This document shows, in pieces, positions 15,979 through 24,928 of a stretch of 64,000 nt of DNA. A program made the position numbers and the translations under genes. The notes below the pieces were generated by a model. The model was not told the origin of the DNA. It saw nothing but the letters and a program-made list of their open reading frames with translations, and made no database searches. The DNA is from Pseudomonas koreensis (GTDB lineage Bacteria; Pseudomonadota; Gammaproteobacteria; Pseudomonadales; Pseudomonadaceae). The stretch spans positions 372,001-436,000 of the forward strand of contig NZ_JAAQYM010000005.1 in NCBI RefSeq assembly GCF_012986595.1, in the 5' to 3' direction. Every line of letters starts with the position of its first letter. Position 1 is the first letter of the stretch.

Positions 15979-16184
15979 GATGAAAGGCTTGTGGCCTCCG
16001 ACTGCGTTGTGAGAATAATCGTTAAGGTTGGTCGATTACCATCCGTAAAAGGTGAAACTTTGATGCTGGATGCTAAAGAAGAAGAAATTTCAGCTATTTC
16101 TAACTTTTGTTCGACAGTCCTTCGCGTAGCGGGTTTTCATCAAACACTACAAGCGGCCATTTACACGCCGATCAAGGATAGACC

Positions 16185-19124
16185 ATGACCCTGCCTGCGC
16201 TTGCCGATCTGCCCGCCATTCTCCTGCCGTTGGTCACTCGATCCGAGCAGTCGTTCCGTACGGCCGTCGCCTCACTGGAAGACGATCACGGCCTCGCCAA
16301 CTGGACCCCGGAGCGCTGGGCACAGTTCGCCCGCGTCAGTGCCGCCAGCGATTTTGTCATTGAACAGAGCGTTCGTGACCCTTTGATGTTGCTGTCGCTG
16401 GTGCAGTCCGGCGAACTCGACCGACCGTTCGCGCCGGGTGAACTGTGCGCGCAGATTGCCGCCGCCGTAAACACCGCGCAAAGCGAAGACGAACTCGGTC
16501 GTGTATTGCGTCGTCAACGCGCTCGCCATCAAGTGCGGATCATCTGGCGTGACCTCAACCGCCAGGCCGATCTGGTACAGACCTGCCGCGATCTTTCCGA
16601 CATGGCCGACGCCACCATCGACCAGGCCTATCAATGGCTGTACAGCCGCCATTGCCAGCAGTTCGGTACGCCAACCGGCCGGCGCAGCGGTTTGCCGCAG
16701 CAGATGGTCATCCTCGGCATGGGCAAGCTCGGCGCGGTGGAGCTGAACCTGTCCTCGGACATCGACCTGATCTTCGCCTACCCCGAGGGCGGCGAAACCG
16801 TCGGGGTGAAACGCGCGCTGGATAATCAGGAATTCTTCATTCGGCTCGGCCAGCGCCTGATCAAGGCGTTGGACCCGATGACCGTCGACGGCTTCGTGTT
16901 TCGCGTCGACATGCGCCTGCGCCCTTACGGTTCGTCCGGCGCGCTGGTGCTGAGCTTCAATGCACTGGAGCAGTATTACCAGGATCAGGGCCGCGACTGG
17001 GAACGCTACGCGATGATCAAGGCGCGGGTGGTGGCCGGCGATCAAGTGGCTGGCGCGCAGTTGCTCGACATGCTGCGGCCGTTTGTTTACCGGCGTTATC
17101 TGGACTTCTCGGCGATCGAAGCGCTGCGCACCATGAAGCAGCTGATCCAGCAGGAAGTACGGCGCAAGGGCATGGCCGACAACATCAAACTCGGCTCGGG
17201 CGGCATTCGCGAAGTCGAGTTCATCGCCCAGGCCTTCCAGTTGATCCACGGCGGGCGCGATCTGAGCCTGCAACAGCGTCCTTTATTAAAGGTGTTGAGC
17301 ACGCTGGAGGGGCAGGGTTATCTGCCGCCGGCGGTGATCAGCGAGCTGCGCGAAGGTTATGAATTCCTGCGGTACACCGAACACGCGATCCAGGCGATTG
17401 CCGACCGCCAGACCCAGATGTTGCCCGACGGCGCTCAGGATCAGGCGCGCATTGCGTTCATGCTCGGGTTCGCCGATTGGGAGGCTTTCCACGAAAAACT
17501 GATGTTCTGGCGGGGCCGGGTGGCCTGGCACTTTGCGCAGGTGATCGCCGACCCTGATGAAGAAGAGGGCGCCGACTGCGAAGTGGTGGTCGGCGGTGAG
17601 TGGTTGCCGCTGTGGGAAGAGGAACAGGACGAAGAGGCCGCCTGCCGGCAACTGGGAGAGGGCGGCTTCAAGGACGCGACCAAAGCGCTGAAGGCGCTGG
17701 CCGGGTTGCGCGGCAGCCCGCAATTGCGCGCGATGCAGCGGCTGGGGCGCGAACGTCTTGATGCGTTTATTCCACGGTTGCTGGCGCAGGCGGTGGAGCA
17801 TGCCGATCCGGATCTGGTGCTGGAACGGGTGCTGCCGCTGGTCGAAGCCGTGGCCCGACGTTCGGCTTATTTAGTGCTGCTGACAGAAAACCCCGGCGCC
17901 CTGCGGCGCTTGCTGACGCTGTGCGCGGCGAGCCCATGGATCGCCGAGCAGATCACCCGTTTCCCGTTGCTGCTCGATGAATTGCTCAACGAGGGTCGTC
18001 TGTTCAAGCCACCGTTGGCCCCGGAACTGGCCGCCGAACTGCGCGAGCGCCTGACGCGTATCCCTGAAGACGACCTCGAGCAGCAAATGGAAGCCTTGCG
18101 TCACTTCAAGCTTGCGCACCGTTTGCGCGTCGCCGCTTCGGAAATCGCCGGCAGCCTGCCGTTGATGAAAGTCAGCGATTACCTGACCTGGCTGGCCGAG
18201 GCGATTCTCGAGCAGGTGCTGGCCCTGGCCTGGCGCCAGACGGTCGCCAAATACGGCACGCCGCTGCGCACTGACGGCAGCTTGTGCGATCCCGGCTTCA
18301 TCATTGTCGGTTATGGGAAAGTCGGCGGTCTGGAACTGGGGCATGGTTCGGACCTGGACCTGGTGTTCATCCATGATGGCGATCCGCAGGCGGAAACCGA
18401 CGGGCCGAAGCCGATCGATGGCGCGCAGTTCTTCACCCGGCTGGGCCAGCGGATCATTCACCTGCTGACCGCGCAGACCAACTCCGGTCAGTTGTACGAG
18501 GTGGACATGCGCCTGCGGCCGTCCGGTGCGTCGGGGTTGCTGGTCAGTTCGCTCGGTGCGTTCGAGCGCTATCAGGAAAATGAAGCCTGGACCTGGGAAC
18601 ATCAGGCGCTGGTGCGGGCGCGGGTGCTGGTGGGCAGTCAGGATGTCGGCCAGGCGTTCGAGAAAGTTCGTGCGCAGGTCTTGGGCAAGGCGCGGGATCT
18701 GGCGAAGTTGCAACAGGAAGTCAGTGAGATGCGCGCCAAGATGCGCGACAACCTCGGCAGCAAGGGCACCGCGGCCGGTACGGCGGCAAATGCCTTCGAG
18801 GCCACGGCGCCGTTCGACCTCAAGCAGGACGCCGGAGGTATCGTCGATATTGAATTTATGGTGCAATACGCGGCCCTGGCGTGGTCGCACAGCCACCCGC
18901 CACTGCTGCGCTGGACCGATAACATCCGCATTCTGGAAGAGCTGGAACACGAAGGGCTGATGCCTGCCGAAGACGCCAGCCTGTTGCGTGAGGCCTATAA
19001 AGCCTACCGCTCCGCCGCTCACCGGCAGGCCTTGCAGAAGGACGCCGGGGTGATTCCGGGCGACCAGTTTGTCGAGGAGCGGCGGCAGGTATTGCGGATC
19101 TGGAAAGAGTTGGGGCTAAGCTGA
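16185..19124 (+). CDS. glnE: Bifunctional glutamine synthetase adenylyltransferase/adenylyl-removing enzyme
   Basis: A 979-residue enzyme that adenylylates glutamine synthetase when nitrogen is plentiful and removes AMP when it is scarce, under PII control. It has two related nucleotidyltransferase domains. The N-terminal (deadenylylation) site is at MGKLGAVELNLSSD with D192 and D194. The C-terminal (adenylylation) site is at GYGKVGGLELGHGSD with D723 and D725. Regulatory helices lie between and after them. Full length, start at ATG 16185. Genomic order aceE-glnE matches PA5015/PA5014. In P. aeruginosa ilvE follows directly; here it does not. Confidence 0.97.
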   Translation: MTLPALADLPAILLPLVTRSEQSFRTAVASLEDDHGLANWTPERWAQFARVSAASDFVIEQSVRDPLMLLSLVQSGELDRPFAPGELCAQIAAAVNTAQSEDELGRVLRRQRARHQVRIIWRDLNRQADLVQTCRDLSDMADATIDQAYQWLYSRHCQQFGTPTGRRSGLPQQMVILGMGKLGAVELNLSSDIDLIFAYPEGGETVGVKRALDNQEFFIRLGQRLIKALDPMTVDGFVFRVDMRLRPYGSSGALVLSFNALEQYYQDQGRDWERYAMIKARVVAGDQVAGAQLLDMLRPFVYRRYLDFSAIEALRTMKQLIQQEVRRKGMADNIKLGSGGIREVEFIAQAFQLIHGGRDLSLQQRPLLKVLSTLEGQGYLPPAVISELREGYEFLRYTEHAIQAIADRQTQMLPDGAQDQARIAFMLGFADWEAFHEKLMFWRGRVAWHFAQVIADPDEEEGADCEVVVGGEWLPLWEEEQDEEAACRQLGEGGFKDATKALKALAGLRGSPQLRAMQRLGRERLDAFIPRLLAQAVEHADPDLVLERVLPLVEAVARRSAYLVLLTENPGALRRLLTLCAASPWIAEQITRFPLLLDELLNEGRLFKPPLAPELAAELRERLTRIPEDDLEQQMEALRHFKLAHRLRVAASEIAGSLPLMKVSDYLTWLAEAILEQVLALAWRQTVAKYGTPLRTDGSLCDPGFIIVGYGKVGGLELGHGSDLDLVFIHDGDPQAETDGPKPIDGAQFFTRLGQRIIHLLTAQTNSGQLYEVDMRLRPSGASGLLVSSLGAFERYQENEAWTWEHQALVRARVLVGSQDVGQAFEKVRAQVLGKARDLAKLQQEVSEMRAKMRDNLGSKGTAAGTAANAFEATAPFDLKQDAGGIVDIEFMVQYAALAWSHSHPPLLRWTDNIRILEELEHEGLMPAEDASLLREAYKAYRSAAHRQALQKDAGVIPGDQFVEERRQVLRIWKELGLS

Positions 19125-19149
19125 TCCATCGAGCATGGAGGCGAGCCTT

Positions 19150-19281
19150 TGTGGCGAGGGAGCTTGCTCCCGCTCGGCTGCGAAGCAGTCGCAAGTCAGG
19201 CGGTGCGGTGTGTCAGGTATAAAGTGATGTGACGTTTTGGGGCCGCTACGCAGCCCAGCGGGAGCAAGCTCCCGCGCCACA
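19150..19281. repeat. REP-type inverted repeat pair (TGTGGCGAGGGAGCTTGCTCCCG class)
   Basis: Arms at 19150-19181 and 19250-19281 are near-perfect reverse complements and each is itself a hairpin (GGGAGCTTGCTCCC). It fills much of the 295-base gap between glnE and waaF. Confidence 0.83.
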
Positions 19282-19378
19282 GAGGTTTATGCTGAATGTA
19301 CGAATTGATCTGACGAGTCTTTACCGGCTCGTCCAAATGACCCTCCAGCCAGCGCTGGTGGGTGCTGGATTCTCGAGG

Positions 19379-19400
19379 CGGGGAGGCATTGGCCTCCCCG
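19379..19400. other. Hairpin 19 bases upstream of waaF
   Basis: CGGGGAGGC (19379-19387) pairs perfectly with GCCTCCCCG (19392-19400) around a four-base loop. It has only a short T-rich flank (GGTTCGTTTA), so it may be a weak terminator or part of the waaF leader. Confidence 0.5.
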
Positions 19401-19419
19401 GTTCGTTTATGGAAACCAC

Positions 19420-20454
19420 ATGAATATTCTGATCGTTGGGCCCAGTTGGGTCGGTGACATGGTGATGGCGCAGACACTGTTTCAGTGTCTCAAGCAGCGC
19501 CACCCGCAATGCGAAATCGACGTGCTGGCCCCCGAGTGGAGCCGGCCGATCCTTGAGCGCATGCCCGAAGTGCGCAAGGCCTTGAGCTTTCCGCTCGGCC
19601 ATGGCGCGCTGGAGCTGGCGACGCGCCGGCGGATCGGCAAATCCCTGGCCGGTCAGTACGATCAGGCGATCCTGCTGCCGAACTCGCTGAAGTCGGCGCT
19701 GGTGCCGTTTTTCGCCGGCATCAAGCAGCGCACCGGCTGGCGCGGCGAGTTCCGCTACGGCCTGCTCAATGACGTGCGCACGCTGGATAAAGAACGTTAT
19801 CCGCTGATGATCGAGCGCTTCATGGCCCTGGCTTACGAGCCGAACGCCGAGCTGCCGAAACCTTATCCGCGCCCGAGCCTGCAAATCGACCCGGTGACCC
19901 GCGAAGCGGCGCTGGCCAAGTTCGGCCTGACCCTCGACCGCCCGGTGTTGGCCCTGTGCCCCGGCGCCGAGTTCGGCGAGTCCAAGCGCTGGCCGTCCGA
20001 GCATTACGCCAAAGTCGCCGAAGCGCGGATTCGCGAAGGCTGGCAAGTGTGGCTGTTCGGCTCGAAAAACGATCACGCAGTGGGCGAAGACATCCGCGCG
20101 CGGTTGATTCCCGGCCTGCGTGAAGAGTCGGTCAACCTCAGTGGCGGCACCTCGCTGGCCGAGGCCATCGACCTGCTGTCCTGCGCTGATTCGGTGGTGT
20201 CCAACGACTCCGGCCTGATGCACGTGGCGGCGGCGCTCAACCGGCCGCTGGTGGCGGTCTATGGCTCGACTTCGCCGGGTTTCACCCCGCCGTTGGCCGA
20301 GCACGTCGAAATCGTTCGCCTGGGCCTCGATTGCAGTCCTTGCTTCGACCGCACTTGCCGTTTCGGCCATTACAACTGCCTGCGCCAGCTGATGCCGGAC
20401 GCGGTCAACGATGCCTTGCAAAAACTGCAGGGCTCCGTGGTCGAGGTTCATTAA
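19420..20454 (+). CDS. waaF: ADP-heptose:LPS heptosyltransferase II WaaF
   Basis: A 344-residue GT9-family enzyme that adds the second L,D-heptose to the LPS inner core at the cytoplasmic face. The N terminus NILIVGPSWVGDMVMAQTLF and the C-terminal CPGAEFGESKRWP, SNDSGLMHVAAAL and GSTSPGFTPP segments are those of WaaF. First gene of the core cluster; waaC starts with the second base after its stop codon. The ADP-heptose donor is made by hldE, about 21 kb downstream. Confidence 0.97.
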   Translation: MNILIVGPSWVGDMVMAQTLFQCLKQRHPQCEIDVLAPEWSRPILERMPEVRKALSFPLGHGALELATRRRIGKSLAGQYDQAILLPNSLKSALVPFFAGIKQRTGWRGEFRYGLLNDVRTLDKERYPLMIERFMALAYEPNAELPKPYPRPSLQIDPVTREAALAKFGLTLDRPVLALCPGAEFGESKRWPSEHYAKVAEARIREGWQVWLFGSKNDHAVGEDIRARLIPGLREESVNLSGGTSLAEAIDLLSCADSVVSNDSGLMHVAAALNRPLVAVYGSTSPGFTPPLAEHVEIVRLGLDCSPCFDRTCRFGHYNCLRQLMPDAVNDALQKLQGSVVEVH

Positions 20455-20455
20455 G

Positions 20456-21517
20456 TTGCGGGTATTGCTGATCAAGACTTCATCGCTGGGCGACGTGATT
20501 CATGCGTTGCCGGCGCTGACCGACGCGGCCCGGGCCATTCCCGGGGTCAAGTTCGACTGGGTGGTGGAAGAGGGCTTCGCCGAGATTCCGACCTGGCACC
20601 CGGCCGTCGGCAAAGTGATTCCGGTGGCGATCCGCCGCTGGCGCAAGAATCTCTGGCAGACGATCAAGAGCGGCGAGTGGAAGCGCTTCAAGCAAAGCGT
20701 GCGCGCCCATAAATACGATCTGGTGATCGACGCTCAGGGCCTGCTGAAAAGTGCCTGGCTGACGCGCTATGTCAAAGCCCCGGTGGCCGGCCTCGATAAA
20801 GGCTCGGCGCGTGAGCCGATCGCTGCACGTTTCTACGACCGCAAACTGGCGGTGGCCCGTGGGCAGCACGCCGTTGAACGGGTGCGCCAGTTGTTCGCTA
20901 TCGCCCTCGGTTATGACCTGCCCAAAGGCTTGGGCGATTACGGCCTGAACGTCGAGCGTCTGGTGGAATTGCCGCGCAAGAGCGCGTTCGTGGTGTTCCT
21001 CCACGGCACCACGTGGGACACCAAGCACTGGCCGGAAGCCTACTGGCGCGAGCTGACCGAGCGCGTTGGCTATCTGGGCGTCGGGGTCAAACTTCCGTGG
21101 GGTAACCCGCTGGAGAAGGCCCGTGCTGAACGCATTGCCGCCGGTTTCAAGCACGCCGAAGTGTTGCCGAAGCTCAATCTGGCCGGCGTCGGCAAAGTGC
21201 TGGCCGGTGCCCAGGCCTGCGTCGCGGTCGACACCGGCCTCGGCCATCTGGCGGCCGCGCTGGACGTGCCGACGATTTCGCTGTTCGGCCCAACCAACCC
21301 GGGCCTGACCGGCGCCTACGGCAAGGTGCAGATTCACATGGCCAGTGATTTCCCCTGCGCCCCTTGCCTGCAAAAGAGATGCACCTACCAACCGACTGCG
21401 CAGGATGCCCGTCAGTTTGACCTGAAACGCGAGCAGCCTCTGTGCTTCACGCGTGTGAATCCCGAGCGTGTCGCCAGCCGACTGAGCACGTTGTTAATGG
21501 CTGAGGAGCTGCGCTGA
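20456..21517 (+). CDS. waaC: LPS heptosyltransferase I WaaC
   Basis: A 353-residue GT9 enzyme that adds the first heptose to Kdo. The start is set at TTG 20456, giving MRVLLIKTSSLGDVIH, the conserved WaaC opening; an upstream in-frame ATG at 20411 would lie inside waaF and add 15 unrelated residues. Other landmarks are HGTTWDTKHWPE, AVDTGLGHLAAALD and FGPTNPGLTGAYG. It lies directly after waaF and its stop overlaps the waaG start (TGATG), so translation is probably coupled. Confidence 0.95.
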   Translation: MRVLLIKTSSLGDVIHALPALTDAARAIPGVKFDWVVEEGFAEIPTWHPAVGKVIPVAIRRWRKNLWQTIKSGEWKRFKQSVRAHKYDLVIDAQGLLKSAWLTRYVKAPVAGLDKGSAREPIAARFYDRKLAVARGQHAVERVRQLFAIALGYDLPKGLGDYGLNVERLVELPRKSAFVVFLHGTTWDTKHWPEAYWRELTERVGYLGVGVKLPWGNPLEKARAERIAAGFKHAEVLPKLNLAGVGKVLAGAQACVAVDTGLGHLAAALDVPTISLFGPTNPGLTGAYGKVQIHMASDFPCAPCLQKRCTYQPTAQDARQFDLKREQPLCFTRVNPERVASRLSTLLMAEELR

Positions 21518-22638
21518 TGCAATTGGCATTCGTCCTGTACAAATATTTCCCGTTCGGTGGCTTGCAGCGCGACTTCATGCGCATCGCCCTCGAATGCCAG
21601 AAGCGCGGTCACCAGATTCGCGTCTATACGCTGATCTGGGAAGGCGACGTGCCGCCCGGTTTCGAAGTGCTGGTGGCGCCGGTCAAGGCGTTCTTCAACC
21701 ATCGGCGCAATGAAAAACTCACTGCGTGGATGGAGGCTGACCTGGCCAAGCGTCCGGTGGACCGGCTGATCGGCTTCAACAAGATGCCGGGTCTGGACGT
21801 CTACTACGCCGCCGACGGCTGTTTCGAAGACAAGGCGCAGAACTTGCGTCATTCGCTGTACCGCCGCTGGGGTCGCTATCGCCACTTCGCCGAGTACGAG
21901 CGCGCGGTGTTCGGCAAAGACGCGAAAACCGAAGTGCTGATGATCTCCGAAGTGCAGCAGCCACTGTTCATCAAGCATTACGACACGCCGCTGGAGCGCT
22001 TCCACCTGCTGCCGCCGGGTATTGCCCAGGACCGGCGGCGTCCGGCGGATGCCGATGAGATTCGCGCCGGTTTCCGCGCCGAATTCAATCTCAAGGATGA
22101 CGAGCTGCTGCTGGTGCAGATCGGTTCCGGGTTCAAGACCAAGGGCGTCGACCGCAGCCTCAAGGCGCTGGCGGCATTGCCCGCCGAGCTGAAGAAACGC
22201 ACCCGGCTGTTTGTAATCGGCCAGGATGACCCCAAATTGTTCCAGATGCAGAGTGCAACTTTGGGCCTGGGCGACAACGTGACGTTCCTCAAGGGCCGCA
22301 GCGACATCCCGCGTTTCCTGCTGGGCGCCGACCTGTTGATCCACCCGGCGTACAACGAAAACACCGGTACGGTGCTGCTCGAAGCGCTGGTGGCCGGTTT
22401 GCCGGTGCTGGTCAGCGCGGTCTGCGGTTACGCCCATTACATCGCCGAGGCGGACGCCGGGCGAGTGCTGGACGAGCCGTTCGATCAGGCGCAGCTGACG
22501 CAATACCTGACTGACATGTTGAGCGACGCCTCTGCGCGCGCGGCCTGGAGCCGCAATGGTCTGGCTTTCGCCGAGACGGCTGACCTCTACAGCATGCCGC
22601 AGCACGCGGCCGATGTGATTCTGGCGGAGCACGCTTAA
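21517..22638 (+). CDS. waaG: LPS core glycosyltransferase I WaaG
   Basis: A 373-residue GT4-family (GT-B fold) enzyme. WaaG transfers the first hexose to heptose II (glucose in E. coli, GalN in the P. aeruginosa core). The N terminus MQLAFVLYKYFPFGGLQRDF is characteristic. The nucleotide-sugar site contains the E-x7-E pattern in the ENTGTVLLEALVAGLPV segment. The gene overlaps waaC by one base and abuts waaP with no gap. The exact sugar in this strain cannot be read from sequence. Confidence 0.95.
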   Translation: MQLAFVLYKYFPFGGLQRDFMRIALECQKRGHQIRVYTLIWEGDVPPGFEVLVAPVKAFFNHRRNEKLTAWMEADLAKRPVDRLIGFNKMPGLDVYYAADGCFEDKAQNLRHSLYRRWGRYRHFAEYERAVFGKDAKTEVLMISEVQQPLFIKHYDTPLERFHLLPPGIAQDRRRPADADEIRAGFRAEFNLKDDELLLVQIGSGFKTKGVDRSLKALAALPAELKKRTRLFVIGQDDPKLFQMQSATLGLGDNVTFLKGRSDIPRFLLGADLLIHPAYNENTGTVLLEALVAGLPVLVSAVCGYAHYIAEADAGRVLDEPFDQAQLTQYLTDMLSDASARAAWSRNGLAFAETADLYSMPQHAADVILAEHA

Positions 22639-23445
22639 ATGAAGTTGATGCTGGCTGAACCGTTCAAGAGCCTGTGGGCCGGACGTGACCCGTTCGCCGA
22701 AGTCGAAGGCTTGCAGGGCGAGGTCTACCGCGAGCTGGAAGCTCGACGGACGCTGCGCACGGAAGTCGACGGCAACGGATTTTTCGTCAAGATCCACCGT
22801 GGCATCGGCTGGGGCGAAATCTTCAAGAACCTGCTGACCGCCAAGCTGCCGGTGCTCGGCGCGGGTCAGGAGTGGAAGGCGATCCAGCGTCTGCAGCAAG
22901 TCGGCGTACCGACCATGACCGCTGTCGCCTATGGCGAGAAGGGCAGCAACCCGGCCGATCAGCATTCGTTTATCGTCACCGAAGAACTGGCGCCGACCGT
23001 CAGCCTCGAAGACTACAGCATCGACTGGGTCAAGCAGCCGCCGCAGCCAACGCTCAAGCGCGCGCTGATCGCTGAAGTGGCGCGCATGACCGGCATGATG
23101 CACCGCGCCGGGGTCAACCATCGCGACTGCTACATCTGCCACTTTCTGCTGCACACCGACAAGCCGATCACCCCGCAAGATTTCAAGCTGTCGGTGATCG
23201 ACCTGCACCGCGCCCAGACCCGTGCCAAGATCACTCAACGCTGGCGCAACAAAGACCTGGCAGCGCTGTATTTCTCTGCGCTGGACATCGGCCTGACCCG
23301 TCGCGACAAGCTGCGTTTCCTCAAAGGCTATTTCCAGCAACCGCTACGGCAGATCCTCGCCGAAGAAGCGCCGCTGTTGAGCTGGCTCGAAGGCAAGGCC
23401 AACAAGCTCTACGCGCGTAAACAGCGTTACGGGGATGCGCTCTGA
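22639..23445 (+). CDS. waaP: LPS heptose I kinase WaaP
   Basis: A 268-residue kinase that phosphorylates heptose I of the inner core, a modification essential for outer-membrane integrity in P. aeruginosa. The fold is an atypical eukaryotic-like kinase. The catalytic loop is HRAGVNHRDCYICHFLL (HRD-type, near residues 157-173), and SVIDLHRAQ supplies the DFG-equivalent Asp. ATG follows the waaG stop without a gap. It is the first of four consecutive kinase-family genes. Confidence 0.95.
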   Translation: MKLMLAEPFKSLWAGRDPFAEVEGLQGEVYRELEARRTLRTEVDGNGFFVKIHRGIGWGEIFKNLLTAKLPVLGAGQEWKAIQRLQQVGVPTMTAVAYGEKGSNPADQHSFIVTEELAPTVSLEDYSIDWVKQPPQPTLKRALIAEVARMTGMMHRAGVNHRDCYICHFLLHTDKPITPQDFKLSVIDLHRAQTRAKITQRWRNKDLAALYFSALDIGLTRRDKLRFLKGYFQQPLRQILAEEAPLLSWLEGKANKLYARKQRYGDAL

Positions 23446-24179
23446 TGGCGGGTTGGATTCTGGAGCCGCCATACCGCGATCTGGCCGAAGACTTCGGCAG
23501 CCTCGAAGCGGTGTTTGCCCTGCAAGGCGAGCGCCTGACCCGCGATCCGCTGTCGGAAGTCATCCGCGTACAGCGCAACGGCGTCAATTACTACGTCAAA
23601 CGCTACGTTGGCGCCGGTAAAGGCTTGCGCCGTTACCTCGGCAAGCCACGGGTGAAAATGGAGTGGCAGAACCTCAAGCGCTTCGCCAAGTGGGGCATCC
23701 CCACCGCTGAAGTGGTGGCCTGGGGTCTGGAGCGACGGGGCGCCGCCTATGCTCGTGGGGCGATGATCACTCGCGAACTGCCGCGCACCGAAGATCTCTC
23801 GGCGCTGGCCGAACGCAATGATCCGAAACTCAAGGATCGCCGCTGGGTCGATGGCGTCAGTCGGCAATTGGCGGTTTACACCCGGACCATGCACGATCAC
23901 CGCTTCACCCATAACGACCTGAAGTGGCGCAACCTGCTGATCGACGATCAGGCGCAGGTGTATCTGATCGACTGCCCGAACGGCGATTTCTGGCGCGGCT
24001 TCTGGCTCAAGTACCGGATCACCAAGGACCTGGCCTGTCTCGACAAGGTGGCCAAATATCACCTGTCGAACACCCAGCGCCTGCGCTTCTACCTGCAATA
24101 CCGCGGACGTGATCGGCTTAATGCCGCCGACAAGAAACGGATTCGTCACGTGGTGAGATTTTTCGAGGGACGCGAATGA
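23445..24179 (+). CDS. LPS core kinase, InaA/WaaP family (PA5008-like)
   Basis: A 244-residue predicted LPS sugar kinase. The catalytic loop FTHNDLKWRNLLI carries the HxD and Asn residues expected of an active enzyme, and VYLIDCPNGDF gives the metal-binding Asp. The start overlaps the waaP stop (TGATG), and the 3' end overlaps the next gene by four bases. PA5008 occupies the same position in PAO1. It probably phosphorylates a heptose of the inner core, but the acceptor is not shown by sequence. Confidence 0.85.
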   Translation: MAGWILEPPYRDLAEDFGSLEAVFALQGERLTRDPLSEVIRVQRNGVNYYVKRYVGAGKGLRRYLGKPRVKMEWQNLKRFAKWGIPTAEVVAWGLERRGAAYARGAMITRELPRTEDLSALAERNDPKLKDRRWVDGVSRQLAVYTRTMHDHRFTHNDLKWRNLLIDDQAQVYLIDCPNGDFWRGFWLKYRITKDLACLDKVAKYHLSNTQRLRFYLQYRGRDRLNAADKKRIRHVVRFFEGRE

Positions 24180-24928
24180 CTGATTTCCTGGCCGCTGAAG
24201 ACCGGGCGCTGCTTGAGCGTCATGGCCTCGGAACTTTCGATGCGCTCTGGGCCAAACAGCTCGAAGCGGTGGACGAGCCGAACACCGATGGCGGTGGCTG
24301 GAGCAGCGTGTTTCGCCTGGAGCTGGAAGGCCAGGCGTACTACCTCAAGCGTCAGAGCAACTACCTGACCCGCACCCTGCATGCGCCGTTCGGCGAACCG
24401 AGTTTCGCCCGCGAGTTTCGCAACATCAGCCGTTACAACAAGCTGGGGATTCCCGCGCTGCAAGCGGCGTTCTTCGGTGAGCGCAAGGTCAAGGGCGACG
24501 TCCAGGCGATCCTGCTGACCCGTGCCCTCGACGGTTGGGACGACCTCGATTCGCTGTTGCAGCGCTGGTCCGAGCTGAGCGCCGCGCAGCAGTCGGCGAT
24601 TCTCCAGGCCTGCGGGCAACTGGCGCGCCAGCTGCACGGCGTGCGTCAGGTGCACGGCTGCTTTTATCCGAAACACATTTTTTTGCAGGCTGACGGCGAG
24701 CGCTATCGGGCGCAACTGATCGACCTGGAAAAGACCCGGCCATTGCTGTTCGGCCAGCGTGATCGAGTCAAGGATCTGGAACCGCTGCTGCGTCGCGCGC
24801 CGGAATGGAGCGAGGCGCAATTGCGCGAGTTGCTCGCGGCCTATCTCGATCAGCCAATCGACAGCTCGCTGGTCGACAGTTGGGTTTCGCGACTGACTGT
24901 ACGTCGCAGTCGCAAGGAGAGCCGTTGA
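24176..24928 (+). CDS. LPS kinase-family protein with divergent catalytic loop (PA5007-like)
   Basis: A 250-residue InaA-family protein. The N-lobe (WSSVFRLELEGQAYYLKRQSNYL) keeps a plausible ATP-binding Lys. The catalytic loop reads VHGCFYPKHIFLQ, so the usual HxD Asp is Cys and the Asn is His, although the metal-site Asp persists in LIDLEKTRP. It is either an unusual kinase or a pseudokinase. It shares four bases with the gene before it and one base with the gene after. PA5007 (WapQ-like) is at this position in PAO1. Confidence 0.82.
   Translation: MTDFLAAEDRALLERHGLGTFDALWAKQLEAVDEPNTDGGGWSSVFRLELEGQAYYLKRQSNYLTRTLHAPFGEPSFAREFRNISRYNKLGIPALQAAFFGERKVKGDVQAILLTRALDGWDDLDSLLQRWSELSAAQQSAILQACGQLARQLHGVRQVHGCFYPKHIFLQADGERYRAQLIDLEKTRPLLFGQRDRVKDLEPLLRRAPEWSEAQLRELLAAYLDQPIDSSLVDSWVSRLTVRRSRKESR

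Noticed and set aside
15991-16188. A 65-codon open frame on the plus strand between the HexR-like sites and glnE
   Set aside because: It overlaps the glnE start, shows no recognisable domain and lacks a convincing ribosome site; more likely leader sequence.
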